24,930 bases of DNA. Origin: an uncultured Lachnospiraceae bacterium (GTDB lineage Bacteria > Bacillota > Clostridia > Lachnospirales > Lachnospiraceae). Where the stretch lies: NCBI GenBank assembly GCA_934330725.1, contig CAKRGM010000036.1, positions 1 through 24,930 on the forward strand, read 5' to 3'. Under the pieces are notes generated by a model. That model saw only the letters and a list, made by a program, of their open reading frames with translations, made no database searches and was not told the DNA's origin. Shown piece by piece: positions 1-6,807 of the stretch. Both the position numbers and the translations under genes were made by a program. Position 1 is the first letter of the stretch. Each line of letters starts with the position of its first letter.

Positions 1-98
1 TATTTTACCTTATCGCAAAGAAATCAGCTTAAATTTTAGTACTATTAGTGCGAATTATTTTTACATTTCAAAGCTGAACATCTACCATCAATCTGAAA

Positions 99-1064
99 TC
101 AACCTGCCATCTGACGCATCTTTTCCACCAGCTCCTCAATCTGGACATATTTTTCCACAGCATTTACATCATTCCTGAGTGATGCTGCATGCTTCATTCC
201 TGTTGTATACCATGCAAAATGTTTACGCATTTCACGCATGCCTGTATATTCGCCTTTTATCTCAACAAGCATACGGGCATGTCTTAGTATCATGTCACAT
301 ACTTCATCAGCCCCAGGACGGCTTATTATCTTACCTGTTTTAAGATATTCACTTACCTGCTTAAATATCCATGGATTTCCTTTTGCACCACGGCCAATCA
401 TTACTGCATCGCAGCCTGTCTCTTTAAACATGCGTATTGCATCCTCACCTGTCAGGATATCGCCATTGCCTATAACCGGTATCTTTACATTTTCTTTAAC
501 TCTTCTTATTATATCCCAGTCTGCATGTCCCGAATAATACTGCATCCGTGTTCTTGCATGCACAGCTACTGCTGCTGCCCCTGACTCTTCAAGTACATGT
601 GCAAATTCAGGTGCCACTATGTTTTCGTCATAAAATCCTGCTCTTATTTTTACAGTAACCGGCTTTTTTACTGCATTAGCCATTGCTTCGATAATCCTTC
701 CGGCAAGCACCGGATCCTTCATAAGGGCAGAGCCTTCGCCATTATTTACTATCTTTGGAACAGGGCAGCCCATATTTACATCTATTATGTCAAATTCCCG
801 CTCTTCCATGCGTTTTGCAATATCCGCCATTATCTGCGGGTCCGAACCGAACAGCTGCACTGATATAGGATTCTCATCCTTTGTTACCTTTAGTAATTCT
901 TCCGTATTTTTGTTTTTATATAAAATGGCCTTGGCGCTGACCATTTCCGTATACAGCATTCCGCAGCCCATTTCTTTGCATAACAGACGAAATGGCAGGT
1001 CAGTTATACCTGCCATTGGCGCCAATGCTATATTGTTTTCTATATTAACATTTCCTATCTGCAT
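99..1064 (-). CDS. dusB: tRNA-dihydrouridine synthase (DusB family)
   Basis: Flavoenzyme that reduces specific uridines in the tRNA D-loop to dihydrouridine, using FMN and NADPH in the cytoplasm. The 321-aa product is family-sized and a full TIM barrel: it opens with the substrate/FMN stretch ALAPMAGITDLPFR (residues 13-26), has the catalytic cysteine in NMGCPVPKI (C100), the FMN contacts TVKIRAG (137-143, K139) and HARTR (169-173), and the phosphate-binding GNGDI (199-203) and IGRGAKGNPWIF (223-234). The ATG start has AAAGG about 10 bases upstream. It sits 21 bases after the 109-aa gene and looks like the last gene of a birA-unknown-dusB unit. All catalytic residues are present. The exact uridine position modified cannot be read from sequence. 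Confidence 0.95.
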   Translation of the reverse strand: MQIGNVNIENNIALAPMAGITDLPFRLLCKEMGCGMLYTEMVSAKAILYKNKNTEELLKVTKDENPISVQLFGSDPQIMADIAKRMEEREFDIIDVNMGCPVPKIVNNGEGSALMKDPVLAGRIIEAMANAVKKPVTVKIRAGFYDENIVAPEFAHVLEESGAAAVAVHARTRMQYYSGHADWDIIRRVKENVKIPVIGNGDILTGEDAIRMFKETGCDAVMIGRGAKGNPWIFKQVSEYLKTGKIISRPGADEVCDMILRHARMLVEIKGEYTGMREMRKHFAWYTTGMKHAASLRNDVNAVEKYVQIEELVEKMRQMAG

Positions 1065-1085
1065 ATATTAAATAAACCTTTCATA

Positions 1086-1415
1086 CTATTGGTCAAGATA
1101 AAATACTTTATAAAACATTTCAAGTGACTCTAAAAGTTCACGTTTTTCATACTGCATTTTCTTTATCAACATTCCACATGCTATATCATCATATAAAAGG
1201 TCATTTTCATCTGCTTCTGTTTTAAATAAAAGTGTTCCATCTTCGTCATACTCCAGTGTCAGTATTCCGCCAACCTCCTCTGTAAAAAGCACACACATGA
1301 TTTTTAACTCATCTTTCACGTGGTCTGGAAGCCTGTCAAAATTCTGATTGAGATAGAATTTCTTTTCATAAGCACTTGATGCACATAAAACTATATTTTC
1401 ATTAGACATATCCAT
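1086..1415 (-). CDS. Small conserved protein of unknown function (DUF6145-like)
   Basis: A 109-aa acidic, soluble protein with no signal peptide or membrane segment. The N-terminal half has a Tyr/Phe-rich stretch (KKFYLNQNFDRLPDHVKDEL), then a probable beta region ending in LTLEYDEDGTLLFKTEADEND, then a helical C-terminus. From memory it resembles a Lachnospiraceae family listed as DUF6145; this was not checked. It overlaps the 3' end of birA by 14 bases, and its GAGAGG ribosome site (about 1421-1426) lies inside birA, so translation is probably coupled. An in-frame ATG two codons later is possible but is farther from that site. Its fixed place between birA and dusB suggests a housekeeping role, but no function can be assigned. 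Confidence 0.85.
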   Translation of the reverse strand: MDMSNENIVLCASSAYEKKFYLNQNFDRLPDHVKDELKIMCVLFTEEVGGILTLEYDEDGTLLFKTEADENDLLYDDIACGMLIKKMQYEKRELLESLEMFYKVFYLDQ

Positions 1416-2394
1416 ATAATCCTCTCACTGATACTTCTCCGGAAATAACATTGACTATTGTCTTGTCATCTTTCTCAACTACAAGTTCGCCTTTTTCATT
1501 GATATATTTTGCAATACCGGTGAAATTGTCATTTTTACCGCTTATTATTACCTGCTTTCCGGCATTTATAAGCATCTTATTATATTCATCACGAATACTG
1601 CTTAAATCACCGGTCTCTAAAAATTTCTTATAATACTTATTGAATTCCAGTGAAAATGCAACAACCACGTCACTTCTTTTTATATGCTTTCCGGTTTCTT
1701 TATATAATGATGACGCTTTATCCTTTATCTCATCATCAAAATCTGTTGTATTTACATTAAGGCCAATACCTGTGACAACGTAATTAATATAATCAGGTTC
1801 AGCACTCATTTCCGTCAATATACCACAGACTTTCTTTTTATTTATTACAATATCATTTGGCCACTTTATATAACAGTGTCCATCTTCACCCAGCACATCA
1901 TTGATAGCATTTGTCATGGCCATTGCTGCTACAATTGTAAGCATGGACGCACTTTTAGGCTGTATGTCAGGATAAAGAAGCAAAGTCATCCATATACCGC
2001 TTCCAGCCGGAGATACCCAGTTTCTGCCACGCCTTCCTCTTCCTGCTGTCTGGCATTCTGTAATAAACAATGTACATTCATGTGAGTCATCGCTGTCAGC
2101 ATACTTTTTTGCCTCACTGTTTGTAGAACCGGTCTCATCAAAATATACAACCTTTTTAATAATTCCATCAGTGAAATCCAACTGACTCTCAAGTTCACTT
2201 GCTGTAAGGATATCCGGGTACTTTATGATTTTATATCCCTTGTTAGGAACTGCATCAAATTCGTAGCCTTCTTCCTTATACTGCTTTATATATTTCCATA
2301 CGGCAGTTCTTGATACCCCAAGCTCATCGCAGATAACCTGTCCTGATACATAATCGTCCGCCGTCCTGATTTTTTTTAAAATTTCAGTTTTCAA
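1402..2394 (-). CDS. birA: Bifunctional biotin-[acetyl-CoA-carboxylase] ligase / biotin repressor
   Basis: Makes biotinyl-AMP and attaches biotin to the carrier lysine of biotin-dependent carboxylases; the two-domain form also represses biotin genes. Residues 1-60 form a winged helix-turn-helix (DELGVSRTAVWKYIKQYK, about 23-40). The ligase domain follows with the biotinyl-AMP loop GRGRRGRNWVSP (118-129), KWPND (177-181), KVCGILTE (188-195) and GIGLNVN (209-215), and a C-terminal SH3-like domain after about residue 275. At 330 aa it has the length of regulator-type BirA, so DNA binding is expected. The start is TTG, chosen because GAGG lies five bases upstream and the HTH begins at once. No biotin synthesis or uptake gene and no obvious BirA operator occurs in the window, so its targets lie elsewhere. 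Confidence 0.95.
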   Translation of the reverse strand: MKTEILKKIRTADDYVSGQVICDELGVSRTAVWKYIKQYKEEGYEFDAVPNKGYKIIKYPDILTASELESQLDFTDGIIKKVVYFDETGSTNSEAKKYADSDDSHECTLFITECQTAGRGRRGRNWVSPAGSGIWMTLLLYPDIQPKSASMLTIVAAMAMTNAINDVLGEDGHCYIKWPNDIVINKKKVCGILTEMSAEPDYINYVVTGIGLNVNTTDFDDEIKDKASSLYKETGKHIKRSDVVVAFSLEFNKYYKKFLETGDLSSIRDEYNKMLINAGKQVIISGKNDNFTGIAKYINEKGELVVEKDDKTIVNVISGEVSVRGLYGYV

Positions 2395-2526
2395 ATTATC
2401 CTCTTTTCCATGTCTTCTTCAGACTTCTCGCACTTTTTCAGGCCTTATATGTCTTTTTATGCTACACATAAAATTTTTTTACACCGCACTTTTATGCTGT
2501 ATCTTAAGTGCATATAGAATCTGTAC

Positions 2527-2811
2527 CTACCTCGTAATTATCGCCCAGCTGAATGTTCCCATAACCAGAAGCACTACTGCTACAACTGTAAGCACTATAC
2601 CTGAAGCTTTCTTTTTGTTCATAAAATTCTTAGCAGCCGTAAGGCCGTTCATCAATGCTCCCATATAAAATATAACAGGGAAAAGGCAGGCAAGCTTACT
2701 TCTGAAAAAAAGCAGCAGAATAAATACAACACATATACCTGCTGTAAGCACTATATTGGCATAATCAATGAACATCTTTGATTTCCTGTATGACCCTGTA
2801 GTGTAATACAT
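2527..2811 (-). CDS. Small three-helix membrane protein of unknown function
   Basis: A 94-aa hydrophobic protein with three predicted membrane helices at about residues 18-36, 40-58 and 70-90, a short charged N-terminus (YYTTGSYRKSKMF) and a basic loop NFMNKKKASG between helices 2 and 3. The positive-inside rule suggests a cytoplasmic N-terminus. The ATG is preceded by GAAGGG about nine bases upstream. It starts 40 bases after the argF stop on the same strand with no terminator between, so it is probably transcribed with argF. That link may only reflect position. It is most likely a lineage-specific conserved protein; I do not recognise a family with confidence and assign no function. Confidence 0.8.
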   Translation of the reverse strand: MYYTTGSYRKSKMFIDYANIVLTAGICVVFILLLFFRSKLACLFPVIFYMGALMNGLTAAKNFMNKKKASGIVLTVVAVVLLVMGTFSWAIITR

Positions 2812-2851
2812 CTATTTCACCCTTCTATCTTTTTATATACCTTAATACATT

Positions 2852-3844
2852 TTAATATGCGCCAAGTGTTGCTGCCATAACGGCTTTTATTGTATGCATA
2901 CGGTTTTCAGCTTCATCAAATACTACTGACTGGACTGATTCAAACACTTCATCTGTAACTTCCATCTCATCAAGACTATATTTATCATGAATCTGCTTAC
3001 CAATCTTTGTCTTTAAATCATGGAATGCAGGGAGGCAATGCATAAATATTGCATTATCTGACGCATTTTCCATAACAGCCTTATTAATCTGATATGGTGT
3101 TAAATCCCTGATTCTCTTTTCCCATACTTCATCAGGCTCACCCATTGATACCCACACATCTGTATATAATACATCAGCATCCTTTGTAGCTTCCTTTACA
3201 TCCTCAGAAAGTGTTACAGAACCACCGCTTTCCATGGCCCATTCCTTACACTGTGCAACCAGCTCTGCATTTGGGAAATATTCTTTGTTAGTGCATGCTG
3301 TATAATGAAGTCCAAGCTTTGCGCATACTATCATAAGTGAATTACCCATGTTATATCTTGCATCACCCATATATACAAACTTTACGCCCTTTAATCTGCC
3401 AAGCTTTTCACGGACTGTAAGCATATCGGCAAGCATCTGTGTCGGATGGTATTCATTTGTAAGACCATTCCATACAGGAACATCTGAATATTTAGCAAGT
3501 TCCTCAACTATGCTCTGTTCAAATCCACGATATTCTATACCTTCAAACATTGTTGACAATACTCTTGCTGTATCAGCTATGCTTTCTTTCTTACCGATCT
3601 GTGAACCCTGTGGATCAAGATATGTAGTTCCCATTCCAAGGTCATGTGCTGCCACCTCAAATGAACAACGTGTTCTCGTACTTGTTTTTTCAAATATAAG
3701 TGCAACATTCTTCCCCTTTAAAGGCTGCTCCACAATGCCTTTTTTCTTCTTATCTTTTAATTCTGCTGCCAAATCTATAAAATATAAAATCTCGTCTGCT
3801 GTAAAATCTTTTAATGTCAAAAAGTCTCTTCCCTTTAAATTCAT
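2852..3844 (-). CDS. argF: Ornithine carbamoyltransferase
   Basis: Catalyses carbamoyl phosphate + ornithine to citrulline + phosphate, in arginine synthesis or, in the reverse direction, in the deiminase pathway. The 330-aa product is full length. It has the carbamoyl-phosphate motif FEKTSTRTRCSFE (51-63), HPTQ (133-136), the ornithine-closing SMG loop in TDVWVSMGEP (228-237) and the HCLP motif (269-272). The SMG loop and HCLP separate it from aspartate transcarbamylase and from acetylornithine or succinylornithine forms. AAGGAGG lies just upstream of the ATG. No arcA or arcC neighbour is present, which favours the biosynthetic role (argF) over arcB, but the other arg genes are not here either. 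Its own promoter is at 3904-3932. Confidence 0.95.
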   Translation of the reverse strand: MNLKGRDFLTLKDFTADEILYFIDLAAELKDKKKKGIVEQPLKGKNVALIFEKTSTRTRCSFEVAAHDLGMGTTYLDPQGSQIGKKESIADTARVLSTMFEGIEYRGFEQSIVEELAKYSDVPVWNGLTNEYHPTQMLADMLTVREKLGRLKGVKFVYMGDARYNMGNSLMIVCAKLGLHYTACTNKEYFPNAELVAQCKEWAMESGGSVTLSEDVKEATKDADVLYTDVWVSMGEPDEVWEKRIRDLTPYQINKAVMENASDNAIFMHCLPAFHDLKTKIGKQIHDKYSLDEMEVTDEVFESVQSVVFDEAENRMHTIKAVMAATLGAY

Positions 3845-3903
3845 CCTTAAATCCTCCTTAACTTCTCATACCATTTAAAATCTATAATAAATCACATGTC
3901 TTT

Positions 3904-3932
3904 ATATTATCGCAATTTAATGATTTATACAA
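3904..3932 (-). promoter_or_regulatory. Candidate sigma-A promoter for argF
   Basis: On the minus strand a -10 hexamer TAATAT (3904-3909) lies exactly 17 bases from a weak -35 TTGTAT (3927-3932). Transcription would start near 3897, about 50 bases before the argF ATG. It sits just after the terminator of the upstream hydrolase gene, where a promoter is needed. I could not find a clean ArgR (ARG box) palindrome here. Confidence 0.5.
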
Positions 3933-3976
3933 CCCTATTCCTTTCCGGCCGGTCACTAATTCAAAGAGTTTTATAT

Positions 3977-4013
3977 AAAAAAGGCTGTATACCGTTAATT
4001 GCGATATACAGCC
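3977..4013 (-). terminator. Rho-independent terminator of the SleB-type hydrolase gene
   Basis: Inverted repeat with a nine-base-pair perfect stem GGCTGTATA / TATACAGCC (3983-3991 with 4005-4013) and a 13-base loop. On the minus strand it is followed at once by six T residues (complement of 3977-3982) and more T/A. It lies 36 bases past the stop codon of the hydrolase gene and upstream of the argF promoter. Confidence 0.85.
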
Positions 4014-4049
4014 CATTGTGTCTTATTATATTCAATTGTTACATTTATT

Positions 4050-5096
4050 TTAGTAAAAACAATGACCACCAATTACTGTATAACTGCTGTATGCTGAATA
4101 ATTAGCGATTCTTGTTGCTCTGAATGATGTATAACTACCTATATTATTAACACCGTTTAATGCTTCCTGCGCTGCCCTTATACAATCCTGTGATCTTGGG
4201 CCTGCTGCCAGTCTCTGTGAAAACTTTGCAGATGGATTACCATTGCCATCTGAAACTCCTGAAAACTGACCTTTAGCATATATTACCGCTGAAATTGAAT
4301 TCGGATATTTTGAGCTTCTCACTCTGTTTAATACTACATTTGCAACTGCAAGCTTACCCTCATAGCATTCATAACCGGATTCCCAGTCAATGATAGTTGC
4401 AAGTAAAAGTACATCATCACTTCCTGCTGCTACTGCAGTTCCTGTAGTAGTTGTTGCAGCCTTCTGCTTTGATGCCTGTGCAGCTTTTGCTGCTGCCTCG
4501 GCTGCTGCCTTTTCCTGTGCAGCTTTTGCGGCTTCTGCAGCCTTTCTTGCTTCTTCAGCTTTTCTTGCGGCTTCCTCAGCTGCTGCTTTTTCTGCAGCTT
4601 CCTTCGCCTCTGCCTCTTCATTTGTATACCCGTTCTGGGTTCCGTAATTCACACCGTTTGCATCCTGTTCAAGAGCAAGCTCATCTGCTTCCTCTCCAAA
4701 ACACAAAACTTCACTTTTAACATATCCAGATACATTACCTGATGTTATCTTTGTCCATCCATCTGCTAATTCAACAACCTCTGCTGCATTTCCGTTGTAA
4801 AGTCTTCCAACTGCTTCAGAATTCTCATCTGCTGATGAATAAACAAAAGTATATGGATCAGCTATTGCAATAGCCTTTCCAATATTCTCATTTTCCTTTT
4901 TATTTGCGTAACCTGTTGCAACTGCGTCCGTTGAATATTCATCATAAGACGCTGTTAGTGTTTCTGTTCTTTTTGTTGTACTTTGCTGTTGCTCATAGGT
5001 AGGCCCCGCATCTACAACGACCGGCATAACTGGCATAAGACACATCACCATAGCTATACCTGCGCTCAATGCAGACTTGCTACTTCTAAGTTTCAT
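4050..5096 (-). CDS. Secreted SH3-domain cell-wall hydrolase, SleB/CwlJ type
   Basis: Probable peptidoglycan hydrolase (SleB family, lytic-transglycosylase-like) acting outside the membrane. Numbered from the start chosen here (348 aa): a signal peptide at about 1-30 (basic KLRSSK, hydrophobic core, VVVDA before GP), a bacterial SH3 domain at about 72-133, an Ala/Glu/Lys-rich linker at about 159-214 that is probably helical or coiled, and a C-terminal hydrolase domain from about 227. The catalytic glutamate of SleB (in INGEARGE) aligns with IDWES, E239. The start is the ATG at 5096 because GGAAAGGA (5105-5112) lies eight bases upstream; an in-frame ATG at 5117 has no ribosome site. Terminator, promoter and WalR-like boxes make it monocistronic. 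A vegetative or spore-germination role cannot be settled; the SH3 domain and WalR-like sites favour growth-phase wall turnover. Confidence 0.9.
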   Translation of the reverse strand: MKLRSSKSALSAGIAMVMCLMPVMPVVVDAGPTYEQQQSTTKRTETLTASYDEYSTDAVATGYANKKENENIGKAIAIADPYTFVYSSADENSEAVGRLYNGNAAEVVELADGWTKITSGNVSGYVKSEVLCFGEEADELALEQDANGVNYGTQNGYTNEEAEAKEAAEKAAAEEAARKAEEARKAAEAAKAAQEKAAAEAAAKAAQASKQKAATTTTGTAVAAGSDDVLLLATIIDWESGYECYEGKLAVANVVLNRVRSSKYPNSISAVIYAKGQFSGVSDGNGNPSAKFSQRLAAGPRSQDCIRAAQEALNGVNNIGSYTSFRATRIANYSAYSSYTVIGGHCFY

Positions 5097-5118
5097 TAAG
5101 TCATTCCTTTCCGGCATT

Positions 5119-5188
5119 GTTACAATACCTTGTCAAATTGTTACAGAATTATTACAATTTGTTACGGATGTATTTTAGCAAAGTTACA
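5119..5188 (-). promoter_or_regulatory. Array of five TGTAAC-like hexamers, WalR (YycF)-box-like
   Basis: On the minus strand, TGTAAC-type hexamers lie at 5183-5188 (TGTAAC), 5161-5166 (CGTAAC), 5151-5156 (TGTAAT), 5140-5145 (TGTAAC) and 5119-5124 (TGTAAC). Start-to-start spacings are 22, 10, 11 and 21 bases, so all lie on about the same face of the helix. The pair 5151-5156 and 5140-5145 fits the known WalR consensus TGTWAH-N5-TGTWAH exactly. The array precedes a cell-wall hydrolase, the classic WalR target. The identification is by consensus only. Confidence 0.6.
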
Positions 5189-5200
5189 CTCATTTGTCAA
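5172..5200 (-). promoter_or_regulatory. Sigma-A promoter of the SleB-type hydrolase gene
   Basis: On the minus strand a perfect -35 TTGACA (5195-5200), a 17-base spacer and a -10 TAAAAT (5172-5177, one mismatch to TATAAT). Transcription would begin near 5165, giving a leader of about 70 bases. One TGTAAC hexamer lies in the spacer and the other four lie at or after the start. Confidence 0.75.
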
Positions 5201-5257
5201 ATTTATTGCAGTTTTTTTATTTCAAATGCCTTTGATATGGTTATTTTTTTAATTTGT

Positions 5258-5299
5258 GAAAAAAAACAACCATCCGGTTGCTTTAGATGGTTATTTTTT
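5258..5299 (-). terminator. Terminator at the end of the dnaE-pfkA-rRNA methylase-MGMT unit
   Basis: Seven-base-pair stem AACCATC / GATGGTT (5268-5274 with 5286-5292) and an 11-base loop. On the minus strand it is followed by G and eight T residues (complement of 5259-5266). It lies just past the stop at 5310. The plus-strand side also has a T run (5294-5299), so it could work both ways, although no plus-strand gene needs it. Confidence 0.75.
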
Positions 5300-5309
5300 A
5301 TGCAAATCT

Positions 5310-5945
5310 TTAATTCTTCTCAAGATTTATGGCATACTTCTCCAGGTTGACCTTTCCATCAACAACCTCAATTCCATCTGCCATAAGACGTTTTGCCTGC
5401 TCATCTGCTCCTCCAAAAGCAAATGCCCCGGACAATTCTCCTTTTGCATTTACCACTCTATAGCACGGTATTTCAGATGGATCCGGGTTTTTATGCAGAG
5501 CATTACCAACTGCACGGCACATTTTCTTATTTCCGGCAAGTTCAGCCACCTGACTGTATGTAGCTACTTTTCCCTTCGGTATCTTTTTTACAGCTTCATA
5601 TATACGCTTTGTCGGGCTGTCTGTCACAATGGCATAGCTGTCTGCTATCATATTTTTTATTGCACTGTCAGGTACAGTTCCGTCAAGAATAATTGTATTC
5701 CAATTGTCCTTATTCTGGTGCCATCCCGGAATTACGGATTTAAATGCATCACGCCAGAAATCTCTCCATTCATGCGTTACTTTGACATTCAGATTAATAA
5801 ATCCATCTTTCTCATATGTCCACAAAAAAGCTTTTTTACTGCCTTTTACTCTGACAAGCTGCCAGTTTGAATCATGGAATGGTGCCTCCTGATATGTATC
5901 AGGAAATTTTAATGCATATTCTAAAGCTTCTGATCTTTCTTTCAC
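5310..5945 (-). CDS. MmcQ/YjbR domain fused to an MGMT-like (alkyltransferase-like) domain
   Basis: Two-domain protein of 211 aa from the start chosen. Residues 1 to about 105 match the MmcQ/YjbR fold (LKFPDTYQEAPFHDSNWQ, then FINLNVKVTHEWRDFW). Residues from about 108 match the DNA-binding half of O6-alkylguanine-DNA methyltransferases: IPKGKVATYSQVAELAG, the arginine-finger segment RAVGNALHKNP, then PCYRVV and a terminal LMADGIEV. Canonical enzymes have PCHRV and a Glu in the last segment; here the Cys is kept (C161) but His is Tyr and Glu appears to be Asp. It may be an active transferase, a damage sensor like the ATL proteins, or inactive. The GTG at 5945 is chosen because GAGGG sits five bases upstream, in the same layout as the next gene up; the ATG at 5957 has no ribosome site. 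Confidence 0.85.
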   Translation of the reverse strand: MKERSEALEYALKFPDTYQEAPFHDSNWQLVRVKGSKKAFLWTYEKDGFINLNVKVTHEWRDFWRDAFKSVIPGWHQNKDNWNTIILDGTVPDSAIKNMIADSYAIVTDSPTKRIYEAVKKIPKGKVATYSQVAELAGNKKMCRAVGNALHKNPDPSEIPCYRVVNAKGELSGAFAFGGADEQAKRLMADGIEVVDGKVNLEKYAINLEKN

Positions 5946-5976
5946 ACTAACCCTCATTTCTAATCAACTTTGTTGC
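5943..5976 (-). repeat. Intergenic module copy B (upstream of the MGMT-like gene)
   Basis: Read on the minus strand, this has the 12-mer GCAACAAAGTTG (5965-5976), then TAGAAA, GAGG and TAGTGTG, where GTG is the proposed start codon. It matches copy A at 6768-6802 nearly base for base apart from a small length difference after the 12-mer. CAAC-AAA-GTTG can form a small hairpin. Confidence 0.7.
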
Positions 5977-5990
5977 GATGATTGTCCACA

Positions 5991-6770
5991 CTAATTCCCA
6001 TTTCTGCGCTGTCTTACTGCCTCATATGTAAGTATTGTACATGCCATTGCCGCATTAAGTGACTCTACTTTTCCTTCCATAGGTATTCGAATAAGATGAT
6101 CCGCCTTTTGGGTAATAGCATCGGTAAGTCCGTTTCCTTCATTTCCAATAAGAAATGCTGACGCTTCTTTATAATTTTCATCTGTATATATATTTTCCCC
6201 GGCAAGATGAGCGGCATACACCTTAACACCTGCTTCCTTCATTCTGTCTACAGCCGACAGCAAATCCTCTTCATAAACAAAAGGCACTCTGTATATTGAT
6301 CCCATGGTTGATCTTATTGTCTTGGGGTTATAAATGTCTACAGTATTACTGCTCATCACAACTCCCGTGACACCTGCTCCTTCACCCATTCTTACAATTG
6401 TTCCAAGATTTCCCGGATCCTGCAGATTTTCAATTGCAAGTATCAGTGGATTGTCATGAAGCATCTGATCAAGTGAATATTTTTTCATTCTCACAATTGC
6501 AAGTATCCCCTGTGGTGTCTTTGTATCTGACATCTGTGCAAAAACATTGTCACTTACAACTTCAGTTTCTATCTCTTTAATTTTAATATGGTAGTCATGT
6601 ATATTGTTAAATGTCTCTGAAACATATACCTTAACCAGCTGGTCATCCGGCACTTCAGACACCATTTTTATACCTTCAACAATAAACTGACTCTTTTCTT
6701 TTCTATATCTGGCCTTTTTCTGCAGATTCACCACATTTTTAACCTGGCTGCTACCCGTACTCGTAATCAT
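5991..6770 (-). CDS. TrmH/SpoU-family RNA 2'-O-ribose methyltransferase
   Basis: SAM-dependent 2'-O-methyltransferase of the SPOUT class, probably acting on 23S rRNA. It has 259 aa. The N-terminal substrate-binding domain (about 1-100) includes VEGIKMVSEV; the catalytic knot domain has motif 1 NLQDPGNLGTIVR (115-127), motif 2 LIGNEGNGL (207-215) and motif 3 IPMEGKVESLNAAMA (229-243). The two-domain layout resembles RlmB and TsnR-like enzymes; the modified nucleotide cannot be told from sequence. GAGGAG lies four bases before the ATG. It follows pfkA by 37 bases and precedes the MGMT-like gene by about 45 bases, all on one strand without a terminator, so it is read as part of the dnaE-pfkA unit. 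Confidence 0.92.
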   Translation of the reverse strand: MITSTGSSQVKNVVNLQKKARYRKEKSQFIVEGIKMVSEVPDDQLVKVYVSETFNNIHDYHIKIKEIETEVVSDNVFAQMSDTKTPQGILAIVRMKKYSLDQMLHDNPLILAIENLQDPGNLGTIVRMGEGAGVTGVVMSSNTVDIYNPKTIRSTMGSIYRVPFVYEEDLLSAVDRMKEAGVKVYAAHLAGENIYTDENYKEASAFLIGNEGNGLTDAITQKADHLIRIPMEGKVESLNAAMACTILTYEAVRQRRNGN

Positions 6771-6802
6771 ACTACTCCTCGTTTCTACAACAACTTTGTT
6801 GC
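6768..6802 (-). repeat. Intergenic module copy A (upstream of the rRNA methylase)
   Basis: Read on the minus strand, this has GCAACAAAGTTG (6791-6802), then TTGTAGAAAC, GAGGAG and TAGTATG, where ATG starts the methylase gene. It is the partner of copy B at 5943-5976. Both place the same 12-mer about 20 bases ahead of a GAGG ribosome site. Confidence 0.7.
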
Positions 6803-6807
6803 ACTAT

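Noticed and set aside
24..77. Inverted repeat TCAGCTT / AAGCTGA after dusB as a terminator
   Set aside because: The loop is about 40 bases and no U tract follows, so I cannot support termination.
2488..2513. GCACTT/AAGTGC hairpin after the 94-aa membrane protein gene
   Set aside because: Only six base pairs, and on the gene's strand it is followed by A residues, not T.
3845..3960. ArgR operator upstream of argF
   Set aside because: AT-rich half-palindromes occur but none fits the ARG-box consensus well enough.
4390..4720. Several overlapping Ala-, Leu- or Gln/Lys-rich frames on both strands
   Set aside because: They are shadows of the low-complexity Ala/Glu/Lys linker of the hydrolase gene.
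5256..5870. 204-aa open frame on the plus strand
   Set aside because: It is antisense to the MmcQ-MGMT gene, has no ribosome site or family motif, and its sequence is a Cys/Ser/Phe-rich shadow of the reverse frame.
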